From assembly GCA_037157565.1 (NCBI GenBank), contig JAZHRO010000013.1:74517501-74581500 (forward strand): a DNA stretch of 64,000 bases, in the 5' to 3' direction. The position numbers and the translations under genes were made by a program. The stretch is from Thalassia testudinum. Lineage: Eukaryota; Streptophyta; Magnoliopsida; Alismatales; Hydrocharitaceae. How positions within the stretch are numbered: position 1 is the stretch's first letter; each line of letters opens with the position of its first letter. Shown piece by piece: positions 11,399 to 22,843 of the stretch. The notes beneath the pieces are model-generated. The model searched no databases, was not told where the DNA came from, and worked only from the letters and a program-made list of their open reading frames with translations.

Positions 11399-14068
11399 GT
11401 AAAGACCCGTTCTGTTCTAAGCCCTTTAAAACGTCTAGACTGTCGGTCAGATATCTGGACCCCTTCCCAAACGTCTGGAAATTGGAAAATTGGTACGTAA
11501 CTTCGCGTCTGCACGCGGGCTGTGCGCAGACAGTACCGCTCCTTTCTCTTTCCCACTTCTCTCCTCCACCCGAACCCTAAACACCCTTATAAAACCCCTC
11601 TCCCCTTTCCTCTCTTCCCCACTCCACCACAGCCACCTTCCTTCCTCTCCACTGCAGCGAGAGGGGCGAGCGTGAGAGAGGGCACGAGAGTGAGTGACGA
11701 GGAGGAGAAGCGACGTGAGGAGAGGAGGAAGAGCTTGAGCTCGCGAGCTCGTGGGAGCTCGCCGGAGGGCGCATGGCCCGAGCGACGCGTGCGGGAGGAG
11801 CACATCTGGGGAGACATCCCTGACACTTGCTGCAGCGGGAGCTACAGGCGAGGAGGCGAGGCCGTGGCTGCGCGCGGCGAGGAGGAGCAGAAGGTAGTTC
11901 TAGTTCTGGGATTTTCCCAGAATCAGACGTCTGGCGTGCCGTCCAGACGACGGGTTGGATGTTTGGTGACGACACCAGACGTCTGAAAGTAGTGTTCCAC
12001 GAAGGTATGCTCCTTTTGCGGATACGGCCATGCAGGCCGCATCGTATCTTCGATCTGCATGGCTAAAGATAGGTGATATGGCCTGTCGCGTGCAGGGATA
12101 GCTTCGGGAAGGCGTGGTGCATGCCCTCCCACGCATCTCGAACGTCTGAACAGCTTACCAGACGACTGGAAGCACTCTCAGACGACTGGAGGAGAGGTTG
12201 GACGTCTGGAGCTGGGTCCAGACGGATAAGAAGGGGTTCTGGACGTCTGAAGTTAACGTAGGAACCTGAGGTGAGACTCTGGTTACTTTTAAGGCGTCTG
12301 GACCTTGTGCCAGACGTCTGATTTAGGTCTGCAGTCTTGTTTTTGACCCGTTTGGGGTCCGTTTTTCACAAACGAGATATCTATGGATTACTTGTGAGTT
12401 CCTCTACATGTTAGAAATCCTTTTATACTGTTCTGAATGTTCCATTGTGGTATGTTCCTTGGTATAAGGCTTTGATCGGTTGCAGGTTCGGGGCTTGCTG
12501 AGGCACGTGAGCCTGCCGTTCGAGCCCCCATTACTCTTGGGTTGTCTGGTAGAGTGGTTCCCCCTATTTTAATTATACAACCTGAATGCGTATGTGAAAT
12601 TGGATAACTAGAAACCTAGGATGTGACATGAATCCTAGGACGAGAAGAAATTGCACTGTTGTATGCGTGTTTGAAATTGCAGTCTTAAATGAATGAATAG
12701 AAATGTGAACAACTGCCTGTTAATAAACAAGTGCTGCTTGTGAAATATGAAATGCCTGTGCTAGTTAACCAGTTACCTGTGATATTACTTGTTGTATATG
12801 TCAAATAATGGGAATACGAGCTACATGTGTAGAATCTAAGAATGGAAATGTGAATGATGAAATCTGATATGGAATGACATGGGGAATACGAGCATGAACC
12901 CTACGGGGAATTAGGAGTAGAGCTCCTGTGGATAAATGGAATGGATCTGAAAATGTGAGTGGGAAGTGTGCTGGCCCTTGAGTACGTGGTACCAAGGAGA
13001 GCGACTGTCCCCTGTGTAGTGTAGAGCGGAGCTAGCCGCCCTTGAGTTGGGACTCAAGGTTAGAATTGACCACTCTATATCGACTTCTTTGGCTCTCGCG
13101 TACATTGTACCGAGGAGAGCTACTATTGTAGGGAGAGAGTTAGCCACCCCAAGGGGCGCGGGATCCAGCTAGCCACCCTACACCGACTTGTTAGCCCCAC
13201 TGGGCAAACCGGGGTAGTCAGACGAGGGTGTGCGGATTGTGGAGGGGCGAGACCCCTATTTGGTTCTGAGGAGTTAGACCCTATGTTACTGAGAGGGCTA
13301 GGCCCTATACTGTTCCGTGGTGTACTTTGGGTGTACCCGCTAGCGGAAACGAGTGACTGCGTGCTAATGCGGGGTAGCTACCCATGCTCTTATCGCGCGT
13401 GCCGTAGTCACCGCTACGGTTGTCCGTGACCTCGGGGTGGTTGACTGGGTGCAGGATTACCACGAGGGACTCTTCCGACCAGGAGAGCACCACATGTGCC
13501 TTCTACTATTTGGAAAAGACTGCAATCAAGATTGTTCCCATGAGGGACATGTGAGATCAAGAAAGAGATCTGAAAAATAAACCAATGGGTGAAAAGGAAT
13601 GACTTGTAAAATAAAATAATTGGAAAAGATAGATTACCTGTTAGCTTTTACTACTTTAGTTAGTTTGGTTACCACTCTACTCAGTGTTCACTGACTTCGT
13701 TTTACTCATACCCCTTTACAGGTCTAGGAATTGAGTAGCCCGAGTTGCTGGCTGCAGAGGGTACTGGGACCAGTCGAGCCCAGCCATAGTTTCCTGTTGT
13801 TGTACTTCCTTTTGTTGTGAGTTCAGACTGTGGTTACTGTTTCTGTTCTGTACTTTGTTTCTGTTTTACTGTTGTGGTGGTGATATGTACTGTTAGCAGT
13901 TTTACTTCCTTTACTGCTTGTACTCTTTTACTGTTAGTTACTTAGCATAGTGAATGTGGTTTACTTTCCTGCTTTTTTGGTTATTTCTTGTTGGACGACT
14001 AGGTCTTGAGATTAGTTGAGTTGAGTCGGTCTCGGATCCTATAGGGATTCAGGAACCAGGTCGTAACA
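11399..14068 (+). repeat. Solo LTR C, Tekay/Del-type chromovirus family
   Basis: A 2.67-kb unit starting TGTAAAGACC and ending GTCGTAACA. The same unit recurs at 31439-34071 (inverted), 51828-54368 (direct) and split at 54369-56237 plus 59813-60466 (inverted), where it flanks chromovirus pol. No internal domain or primer site adjoins it here, so it is a solo LTR. Flanks ACCTAT and ACTTAT are an imperfect match for a target duplication. The left third is full of CAGACGTCTG palindromes, the middle carries imperfect repeats (12950-13200) and the right third is T-rich. ORFs inside are spurious. Confidence 0.8.
11588..11594 (+). promoter_or_regulatory. TATA box in solo LTR C
   Basis: TATAAAA in the context CCCTTATAAAACCCC. 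The homologous site in LTR L (52019-52025) is also TATAAAA, which supports a conserved Pol II promoter. Confidence 0.5.
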
Positions 14069-16251
14069 ACTTATATAGGTGAAAAGTTGACTTCACAATT
14101 CAAAAGCTTTCAGATGAAATAAACTACCTAGATAGGTTAAAATTGATCCTAGGAATCTATTGAAATCTTTGAATCTGTGTTTTGAGCTCTTGAGATAGAG
14201 TATCAAGCACTTCCACTTAAGATCAAATGGAACCTTTGTAATCAGAACATTCTAGAGGTTGTTAGACCTATATGATATTAGTTCTATACTCTATAGACTT
14301 TGCTCGTGCTTCAAGACCTATCTCCAAGATCTAAGACTTAGAGAATAAGTCTCCTAACAATGATCGACAACATGCTTAAGATATTTAAACACAAGTTTAA
14401 ATAGTCAAATCCAATCCTAAGATCACAACTAAGTGATCTGGAGCTCTACAGGTCGTTCTAAAGGCTGTGGCTCTAGTTTAAGTTCATCAGAGCTCACTAG
14501 AGCTCCGATGAAGGCTAAATTTTGACTCTAAATGTCAAAAACTTCATGGAATGAATCAAGAATAGATTCAAAATGTTCTTGAGTTCACAAGGAACCTCAA
14601 GAACACAAGTAACACAATTAAATAAAAATAACAAGAATTGATCAAAGAATACTCCAGGAATCAAACCTGAGTTTGCAAGAACTTAGGGAAACAGTTCTCA
14701 CTCAATTGAGTGAGGGGAAAGACTCAGGGAAGGATTGCGATGGTATGCATATGATCAATTAGATGAATAAACTCAATGGCGAACTCAGAAGTTGAAGATG
14801 AAATAGGCATTTTATGTATACTAGTTAATAGGCTAAATTAATAAGTTGAACCGAGCCCTTGTGATGTGTAGAGGTGATGTAGGGCCCCAATTGAAGGTGA
14901 AATAGCTTTGAGATCTCCACCATGGACGGTAGAGATGCTCAGGTGCATGTGATTTGAATTAGGTGAAATAGATGCTAATTTAAGAAATCAAGAAGTGAAA
15001 GATGATCATGAGGAGGTAAGGAGTGTGATCATGTGTGTGAAAAGATGGATTGAAGTCCAATAAGGCTAGATTTAGCCTCGCGGGAGACGAAGAAGAAAGA
15101 GTGCAAACATGCAAGTAAATTAACTAATTGAGCTATCTAACTAACTAATTCTAATCTACACTAAATACTAAGGTTAATCTACATTTTACCTGGAGGGATT
15201 GGGGTAGAGGACAATGGCGAGACTTCGCCGAAGTTGGTAAAATAGAGGATTGTGGAAGAAAGTGCTTCGGTGAGAAAGGAAGCGAAGAGGAAGAAGATTT
15301 GGCGTGCTTCGAGCTCCGTCACAACTACTAGAGAGGAAGAGGAGGTGAGAGAGGCGAGTGTCCCCGCCGGAGTTGCTCTGATAAGGGAGGTAAGAGGTCA
15401 CCGGAGAACCGGAGGGCATAGCCTATTGTCAGCTCAGTGTGGAGGAGAGGGATAGGGAGTCGACCCTGATCATCAGAAGGGTCGAGGTCTATTTATAGGT
15501 GGAGAGTGAGGCTAAGTGGGATGTATCTGGTCCATAGAATGTCTAGGTTCATAGAAACCGTCATCATCGTCTCCAATGACGATGAAGTTATCTACCTATG
15601 AAAATTAGGAGTAAAAGTTCATCTGGACTATTGGATGTAGAGGGAGAAATGAGAGGAACTTGAATGGCAGCTAAGCCGTCGGAATGGAGATGATCCTAGG
15701 CTCTCATCATCAGCCATCGTCAGCTGTTAATGAGAAAGAACAAGCTAGGGAAGAAGATGTATACAGGGACCTTAGTGTAAATAATGAAGGACCTGATTGA
15801 TATAAAAGGACTCAATTGACATAAAAGTTAAGGGCATAAATCTAAATATTGAATTTAATGGCTTGTTTTAATATATTTATTTTCCAACTTTTTATATATA
15901 ATTATAAATATAGTAAATAACATATTTATGCCATGAAATTGTACTTTTGCCCATGTTAGCTATATTTGTTTAAGTGATTACATTATTATGTTAATTAAGT
16001 ACTATCCATATAAGTTATTTATATACTGCGTTATATATATAGCTTTATGGTCTTATTTGAGTCCTATTAATTAATTAAACTTAAGTTAACAATAACTAAA
16101 CCTTAATTTAGCTATTTTAACTTATTTTCAAGATTCTTGCTATTTTTCCTTTATTATATAATTAATCATGTATTAATGTTATTCACTATTAATTAACTAG
16201 GAAAACTAGCTAATTAAGGTAAGTTAGGAGTCATGATGAGTCTCATCATCA
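14069..16251 (-). repeat. Probable LTR D (Athila-like, minus), interrupted by solo LTR C
   Basis: The right edge at 16251 gives a minus-strand start TGATGATGAG, similar in form (TGATG followed by an immediate palindrome) to the LTR start of element A. A TATA box on the minus strand (15490-15497) is followed within 70 bases by a GC-richer transcribed-looking segment. The left boundary was not found and probably lies left of solo LTR C, between 11230 and 11398. The short minus ORF at 15186-15419 is not supported as a gene. Confidence 0.4.
15490..15497 (-). promoter_or_regulatory. TATA box in LTR D
   Basis: The minus strand reads TATAAATA in the context CCACCTATAAATAGACC, a strong plant TATA consensus. 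Confidence 0.45.
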
Positions 16252-19200
16252 GATACCAATTGCAATTCTCTACACAGGTTTGCTGGTACTATTTGAATAT
16301 AGAGTTATACATATAAATATACCATTTGATTGCTAAAAAAAATATGTAAGTATACTTCAAATTTTCTTATTGATCTTTTGTTTATTAGAACATCTCCTAC
16401 GCAAAATGATATGCTCTAAAAATCTGTTTCATCTCAGATATGTCCATTGGATACTCTAAAAACTATTAAAGAAAAAAATATTGATATGAGAAATTTTGGA
16501 TGGAGGAAATATAAAGTTTAATTTCAATTGTTCTCTTAGAAGATGTCACAATGTTGCTAGTTTATGTTCCTCCCACATTTGCAGCAAAATTTCTGGAAGG
16601 AAGTGCACTACCCCACTTGGCTGCAACTTATACTCTGAGCAAGCTGGGTGTTTTAAGCAATAGGGCTTTATAGGGTTCAAAGACAAAGTTAGCATCTTAG
16701 CTAAAGTGATGTGGCTATGAGTAATAGAAATCTTTATCTAGGAAGGGCAAAGGAAACTATGCATTCAATTCAGAGTTGAGTTTTACCTGGGTGCTAAAGA
16801 ATTTTTTTTGTTCATGTAGGTGGAGTTTTGCAAGCTATTATCCTTCATCTTTTATTTTGCTTTTTATGGATTGTTTTGATGGTAGCTAGTGAAGGATAGA
16901 AGATTCCCTTTAGGATGGTGGGAATTGTGTGCCAACGTTGTTTGCAGAAATCTTTTACAATTTCTAGTGGCCATCACACCCTTCTTTTCAAAAGAATTCG
17001 AAAGAAGGATAGCCAGAAATTAGCCTTCCTTTTTCAGGCAACACAATTCCATTAAGTATGCTTTTCCATAAAATTCATTAATCCCTCAGCCTTATTGCTT
17101 TAAAGACATAAAGTATACTTTTCCATAGAAGACATTCCTTTTTATTGCTCCTTTGATATGGAAGCAGAAACTCTTACATGTGCATAAGCAACCAGCTCAA
17201 TGACATGGATCATTCTAAACATGATCAGAAGTTTATTAGAAGTGATAATAGCAATGTAGCGGCAAAATAAGCATTCTTTGAGAGTCGGTTCTGCATTTTG
17301 GTATCAACAATTATCCTACCTATGCTTTATAGCCAATCTAATACATATATGTTCATTTTTTTTATTCATAATACTGAAAAAGTAGGAAATGCTCATTATT
17401 TATTTTCTACTCCATGTCGTGGAGAAAGCATTGCCAGAAATTGTTCCTTCTATATCAGCCAATCAGGCAAGAATCTAGTCCATGAATCCATTAATAATGC
17501 GGTGGCCGTTGTTATTGTCACCATGAAGGTTTGTCTTATAATCAATTATGGTAGGGGGGTCATATAGCTTCTCAGATAAATATAAAATACAACAATGTAC
17601 ATTTGGTAGTTAATGTTAGAATATCACTTGGGATCTTGTTCAATCTACTTCTCTTCATAATTAACGACCGTAAAATTCATATTTTTAGCATCACCTTTTT
17701 TTTTGTAGAAAAATTCTAACTACCAAAAGATTACTTACAAACATGTCTTCAATTAAATATTGGAAACCCATCCTGTTTTCTACCTCTTCTCACTATGTAT
17801 AATTGTTGAATAGGAGCATGTTGAGTTCTATTTGCAGATGATGGTCCACATGGGTCTGCAGTCAGCCATTGAGCCTGACGAAAGCATCGTATGAATCTGT
17901 GAGCATCTCCATGTTGAGGCAATTCTGGTCAACTAGATCTTTTCTCTAAAGATTCTATGTTTGAGTTTTGGGTATGTAGTTAGGAAAAGAAAATTTGTAT
18001 AAAAGGGTAGTCTAGTTTTGTAAGGTGTAGTTTTAGTGATTTTGACTTTTTGTAATTCATGAGGGATGTGTACTAATAATCATGAAGTATCAGTTTCTTA
18101 GAACCACTAGATGAAGGGTTCATTTGGTAAATCCTTGCTTTACTATAGCTTGCCACTCTATTGTCTAGAGAAAGAAGAACATCTTTTGAGATTTGATGAT
18201 CAAGTTTTAAATTCTTTTTGAAAAAGATTTGCAGATGTCTTATTTAGGCTTTGACTAGGTAGCTAAAGCACAGAAAGGTATTATTAGAGCTATAAACAAG
18301 AATGTGGAGACCGATGATAAAATACACAAAGCAGAATTGTATTGTTGTTGCTATTAAACTGATGATGATCATTTCTAAGGAAAATACCCATCATCTTTCG
18401 ACCAAATGGCTATCCATTAATATCATGATCCATTGCAATTCTCAACTCAAAGATCTATACAATAATTGTGCTTTTTTTTCCTTTTTTGAAAAGGAAGATA
18501 TATGCAATGGCACCATGGCTTCATTTGAATTTGTCTCTAAGTACCCATATAAAGGTGACCTACAACATAAGTTGAAAATTACTCTCCATATTTGTCAATT
18601 TTTTGTCGTTTCATCCAGAGGTAGATCTGGTGATCTACTACTTTTTTTCCGATGGATGCAATGATGAATCTGCTCATAGCTTCAAATAGCTTTAGTTCAA
18701 ACTACATTTCTCTGTATTCATTAATGAGGTATAATTCATCATAGCTAAAATGTTCAAGTTAAGCTAGAAATTAGATTAAACATTATATTATTAACATGAT
18801 AAAAGGGTTAAGTGTAGAAATAAAAAAAAGACCTAAAACATCAAATTAGTATTAAAAATGCATAATTAGGTTAATCAATGAGATATTATACTCATAAATG
18901 TAAATTGATGATCCAATTGCGAATTGAACACATGTTTAAGTTCAAAAGTACAAATCAGGTATAAATGTTCAATTAAGCTCCAATAAAAATCTCATAGCAT
19001 TTGGACATCAATAGGACCTTGCATTTAGAGTTTTACATTTAGGTCCTCACTCCATAACATTTTATTAACATCTAAAACCTCTAAGGTCCTTTTTGAAAAC
19101 CCATAGGGACCACTTTGCAAGACTTTAAGGGCCATTTGGTTATTATTCTTTCCATTAATGGGTTTAGTTTGCAATTGTTCTACCTTTTCAACCTACTTGG

Positions 19201-19421
19201 GCTTGGGTGCAAAAGCACCAATACACTTGATGCTCACGTGCATTGTAGCACCGAAGAACACGGTGCACAGGCACCGTTGATTCCTTGTTCCATTTGATCC
19301 GACGGTGGATCCTTCACCATTGATCCTGTGCCTTTGCATGGTGCTCCGTCACCACCTCTAGATCTAATCCAACGGTGCACTTTTGACATAGACCTTCCCG
19401 TGCACCTATGTTTCATTCATT
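16252..19421. other. Unassigned stretch, possible old host intergenic or gene 3' DNA
   Basis: About 3.2 kb with no recognisable transposon motif. Base composition is uneven, with poly-T and poly-A runs typical of plant introns and UTRs. A candidate exon pair is described separately. Short ORFs at 17298-17567 and 18302-18664 show no recognised domain. Confidence 0.3.
17405..17894 (+). pseudogene. Possible 3'-terminal exons of an unrecognised host gene
   Basis: An open frame ends ...VVIVTMK at 17528 and is followed at once by GT. After a 309-base AT-rich stretch, TTCTATTTGCAG (acceptor-like) ends at 17837. The next codons (17838-17894) continue in the same phase as MMVHMGLQSAIEPDESIV and stop with TGA. 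The downstream DNA is T-rich and resembles a 3' UTR. I do not recognise the protein and did not find upstream exons or a convincing upstream acceptor. Coincidence is a real possibility. Confidence 0.2.
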
Positions 19422-21147
19422 TGTAATTCCTTACGGGGAGGTGAGATGTGCGTGATAAACAATAAGATGCGGAAATATAAATCAACAATCATACGAAATA
19501 AACAATCTCACAAGTACACAAGTATTTTTAGGTGGAAACTCTAACCCAGGTAAAAATCACCACCTAAACCTCTCGATTTAAGACTTCCCAATCGACCTAG
19601 TTGACCAAATTCATTATCCGAGTCACTTAAACGAGACTGACTCAACCTCAATACAACCACGCTACTTTGAATGAGAGCAACGTACCTCAAATCCCCTCCT
19701 CTTCATGAGGAGTATTTCTCTCTCAAGGGAGACGGGAATTCACAAAGTAAATAATAAACCACAAAAGAAAAGAGAAAAACAACCTATAGAGCCACAAAGT
19801 AAATATAAGGCTATGTTACTATATGCAAGAAATCTCCCCTTAATAGGAAGTGCGTAGGCGTGAATGTGCAGAGTAACGGTGCTCTTGATTGGAAGCTTTG
19901 AGAGCAAGAGCACTTCTTTGATCTTTCTCTTCTTGGAAACAAAAGGTATTGAAGTAGTTTCTCAAGTTGTGTTTTACTTAGAAAGGGTGCTCCTCAATTT
20001 ATAGAGGTCTTAAGAAGGTTTTGGAAGGCCTTGGAAGTCTCTTGTAGCCGTTGGGAACAAGGCTCAAGAGTGTGGTCCAAAATCCCACCGAAATCAGAGT
20101 CATTTATGATTTTGACAGGGTTATCAGACGTCTGGTTTTATGGTCAGACATCTAGGTCATCGTCTGATGTAAGGTTCGATTGTCTAATCTAGAAGGGTTG
20201 ATGATCTGAGCTGAGTTAGATCAAGACGGAAGTTTAAGAATGTTTTTAAGTTGTCTGGGACAGAAATCAGACGTCTAATTCTAGACAGCTTCCTTCCTGT
20301 TTTCACCAAACCTAAATAGGGTTCTAGGTCTCATTGCTCAAATGATAGGTCGGACGCCTGACAAATGCTCTAGACGTCTGGAAATACAATCTTCTGCGAG
20401 AATTGATTTCCCGAGGCTTAAACAGCTATTAAGTCTGACAAAAGATGATTTAGGTCAGATATTAGCCTAACGTCCATTTATCAGATGTCTGGGCTGCCCT
20501 ACAGACGTCTGAAAGTAGATGCAAATCTGACTAACACTTAATCCTTTAAGATATAGGTCTGACAGTCCAACGATCATATTGTTGGATGTCTGGTAAGGTC
20601 CTCAGACGTCTTGTAAGACGTCTGAAGTTGGCAGATAGAGAATAGGATTCCAGCTTAAGTGTTTTGGACATCTGGACAAAAGGTCAGATGTCTTATAATT
20701 CAAGATCAGATGTCTGATGTTTAGATTAGACGTCTGATCAGGCTGTTTGATTTCTATGTTGATTTTCTGAGCTTGTCAAAGATTATCTAAGTATCCTAGG
20801 GTTGTGTAAGTGATCCTAGGGCAACAGTATGTTACTTTGGGGCTCTTTAACAATTATCTAAGAAATAAAAAGCAAAGAATATAAAGAGACAAATACATGA
20901 ACAAGATGGACATTCAAAATAAATCTACGTCATATTCTTCTTCTCCATCTTCAAGCTCTCGCTCTAAGCGAAGCCTCATCTTCTCTTTTCCTTCAAGCTC
21001 CTCCAATCTATCATGGACACAAGCTTGAGCTCCTTCACACTTGAATCCATTTGTATTATTCCTGAAACTATAACTCCAATGCAAATATTAAATAACAAGT
21101 GTTTTGTTATCATCAAAATTAACGATTGAGGTACTCTTGCACCAACA
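19422..21147 (-). repeat. Probable copia-type solo LTR E
   Basis: Read on the minus strand it starts TGTTGGTGCAAGAGTACC and then has TTGATGATAACAAAACACTT, wording I associate with plant Ty1/copia (Maximus/SIRE-like) LTRs. It ends GGAATTACA. Flanks TCATT (left) and TCATC (right) are a near-match target duplication. No primer site or pol adjoins it. Its middle (20125-20750) is rich in CAGACGTCTG-like palindromes also found in the chromovirus LTRs. Superfamily assignment is from memory of typical LTR wording and is not secure. Confidence 0.4.
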
Positions 21148-21152
21148 TCATC
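21148..21152. repeat. Target site duplication of element F, left copy
   Basis: TCATC, identical to the five bases after the 3' LTR (29119-29123). Confidence 0.85.
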
Positions 21153-22822
21153 TGATGTAAACATGTTTACATTGCATAAGATGTCTATTTATGCATGTTC
21201 TTAAGCATAGAATTGCATTGCATACTATAAATATTGCATAACATGCATCATCTTCCATTTATCTTAGTTTAAATAAAATGGAGGTTAATTGTCTCCTTTT
21301 ATGTTCAGGGACACGGCAAAATTTTTATCGAGGCCTTGGATCGAAGATCCAATCGTACAGATGTGATAGGGCGATGATTGGAGTTCAACGACTCCAAGAT
21401 CGCCTTAATCAGACATCTGTAGCATCAGATAGAGTCCAGGGAACCCTAGAAGATCAAGGGTCAAGATGGTGTGAATTTGTACTTCAAACGACAAATCCAG
21501 CCGCATGGATGGATTCGGATCGACGATCGCAGCCTAACGGCACGAAAATCGACTCAATCCGACAATCGTAGCACCATCTACATCATCTAGAAGATGGACG
21601 GCCAAGATGGCGCCATGTGGTGCCATTTTGGCTGCCGAACCGGCCACTACACCCGCCATGCCCTCTCTTCTTCGATGATTCTCCACCGTTGGATGCGCAT
21701 CCAACGGCTGTGGATGCGCGCGCACAAATTGAAAGCGCGACACAAACGCGCTTGTAGCGCGTTGGTTGAACGTGCTTTCATGAAGCGCGGGCGAGCGTTT
21801 GAATCGCGGCGAGCGGGCGCGAGGAGCGTTGGATCGTCATCGGTCGGTTGCAGGCACTCGATAGCACCCAAGCACTATTGCACTCTCGTGCCTCATGCGA
21901 GATCAGACGCGGAGCGCACAATGCGAAGGCGCGGCGAGGGGCGAGTTAAGCCGTCCGATCTCACGATTGAACGACTAAGATTTATAGATCGTGAACGCGC
22001 GTTTCACGCGCAAGCAGGCAAGCAGGCGCGCGCACTTCACCCCACTACGCACACGATGGGGCTTTAGCGACGGTTTTATCCGTCACTAAAGACCCCTTAT
22101 TTAATGTTTTGAGATTTAAATGACCAAATTGCCCACACTCCTTGCAACTATAAAAGAAGACCCCCTTCACACAAAATTCTCATCCCTTCTTTCTCTTCTC
22201 TCCCTCTCCAAAGCTCAAGAGAAGCTTGTCCCACACCCGGGATGCTTCTCGCGAGATAAAGTCAAATTTTCATCCCCCTTTCGAAAGCGGATCCCGCGAC
22301 GATGACGATGTGCTGCCCCGTTTCCGTTCTTCTCGCTTCGTCGTCCTTCGTCCTGCTCCGTTTCCCATCGTCCAGGCGTTGTCCCATTCGGCTTGTCCTC
22401 CAAGTAACTGTCGAGGAGGATAATTCTCTCTCCATTCCTTTTAATGCTTTTCAGAGTAGATTTACTGCTTTCTAGTGTAATCGTTTTCTGCTTTCTAGTC
22501 ATAATGTTTAGTGTAATGAACAATCTCGTTGTTAATGAATTCCATGTTCATTCTACATCTCTTTTTGATTTTTGTTTGTAATATTCTCTCTCTCTTCTAT
22601 TTATTGTAAATAGATAGATAGTTTCTAATCAATTATTTTGTTTCGTGACAAATAAAACAAACGCGTATTTTTTAAATCAAACATCTGCTTCCTTGAGTTC
22701 GATCAAGGATTTCTATTCCGGTATAAATTTTATTTGTTGAACACAAGTTCTTCGCTTTCATACTGGGAAGACATGTTTTTCAAAACTAAACACGTTAGCG
22801 TAGTGTACTCATTGGCTCAACA
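21153..22822 (+). repeat. 5' LTR of element F
   Basis: 1670 bp, TG...CA. It contains a tRNA-like A/B box pair (21755-21806), a TATA box near 22147 and a pyrimidine-rich leader after it. The ORFs inside (for example 21594-22067 and 22120-22423) recur in the 3' LTR with stops and shifts and are not supported as genes. Confidence 0.9.
21755..21806 (+). ncRNA. tRNA-like A/B box pair in the F 5' LTR
   Basis: TAGCGCGTTGG (A-box-like) and CGTTTGAATCG (B-box-like) start 41 bases apart, close to tRNA spacing. The 3' LTR keeps the same pair (28014-28065). Arms are poorly paired, so it is not a functional tRNA. Confidence 0.4.
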
Positions 22823-22825
22823 TTT

Positions 22826-22843
22826 TGGTGCTGTTGCAGGGGA
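22826..22843 (+). promoter_or_regulatory. Primer binding site, tRNA-Asp type (element F)
   Basis: TGGTGCTGTTGCAGGGGA matches the tRNA-Asp complement with three changes. It lies 3 bases after the LTR and is followed by GGCGAC, as in element I. Confidence 0.8.

Noticed and set aside
11447..12261. Several overlapping ORFs on both strands in LTR C
   Set aside because: GC-rich LTR DNA with ORFs in many frames at once; homologous LTRs H, L and K do not keep any one frame.
11430..12330. CAGACGTCTG arrays as a CRISPR-like repeat
   Set aside because: Motif is only 10 bases, spacing is irregular, and the host is a plant; it is an LTR motif.
11225..16251. Single LTR spanning 11225-16251 with duplication GCAAC/GATAC
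   Set aside because: Flanks match at only three of five bases and the left end has no support, so only the right boundary of LTR D is reported.
21594..22423. ORFs of up to 157 codons in the F 5' LTR
   Set aside because: The 3' LTR has the same DNA with shifted or broken frames; Arg-rich composition follows from GC-rich LTR sequence.
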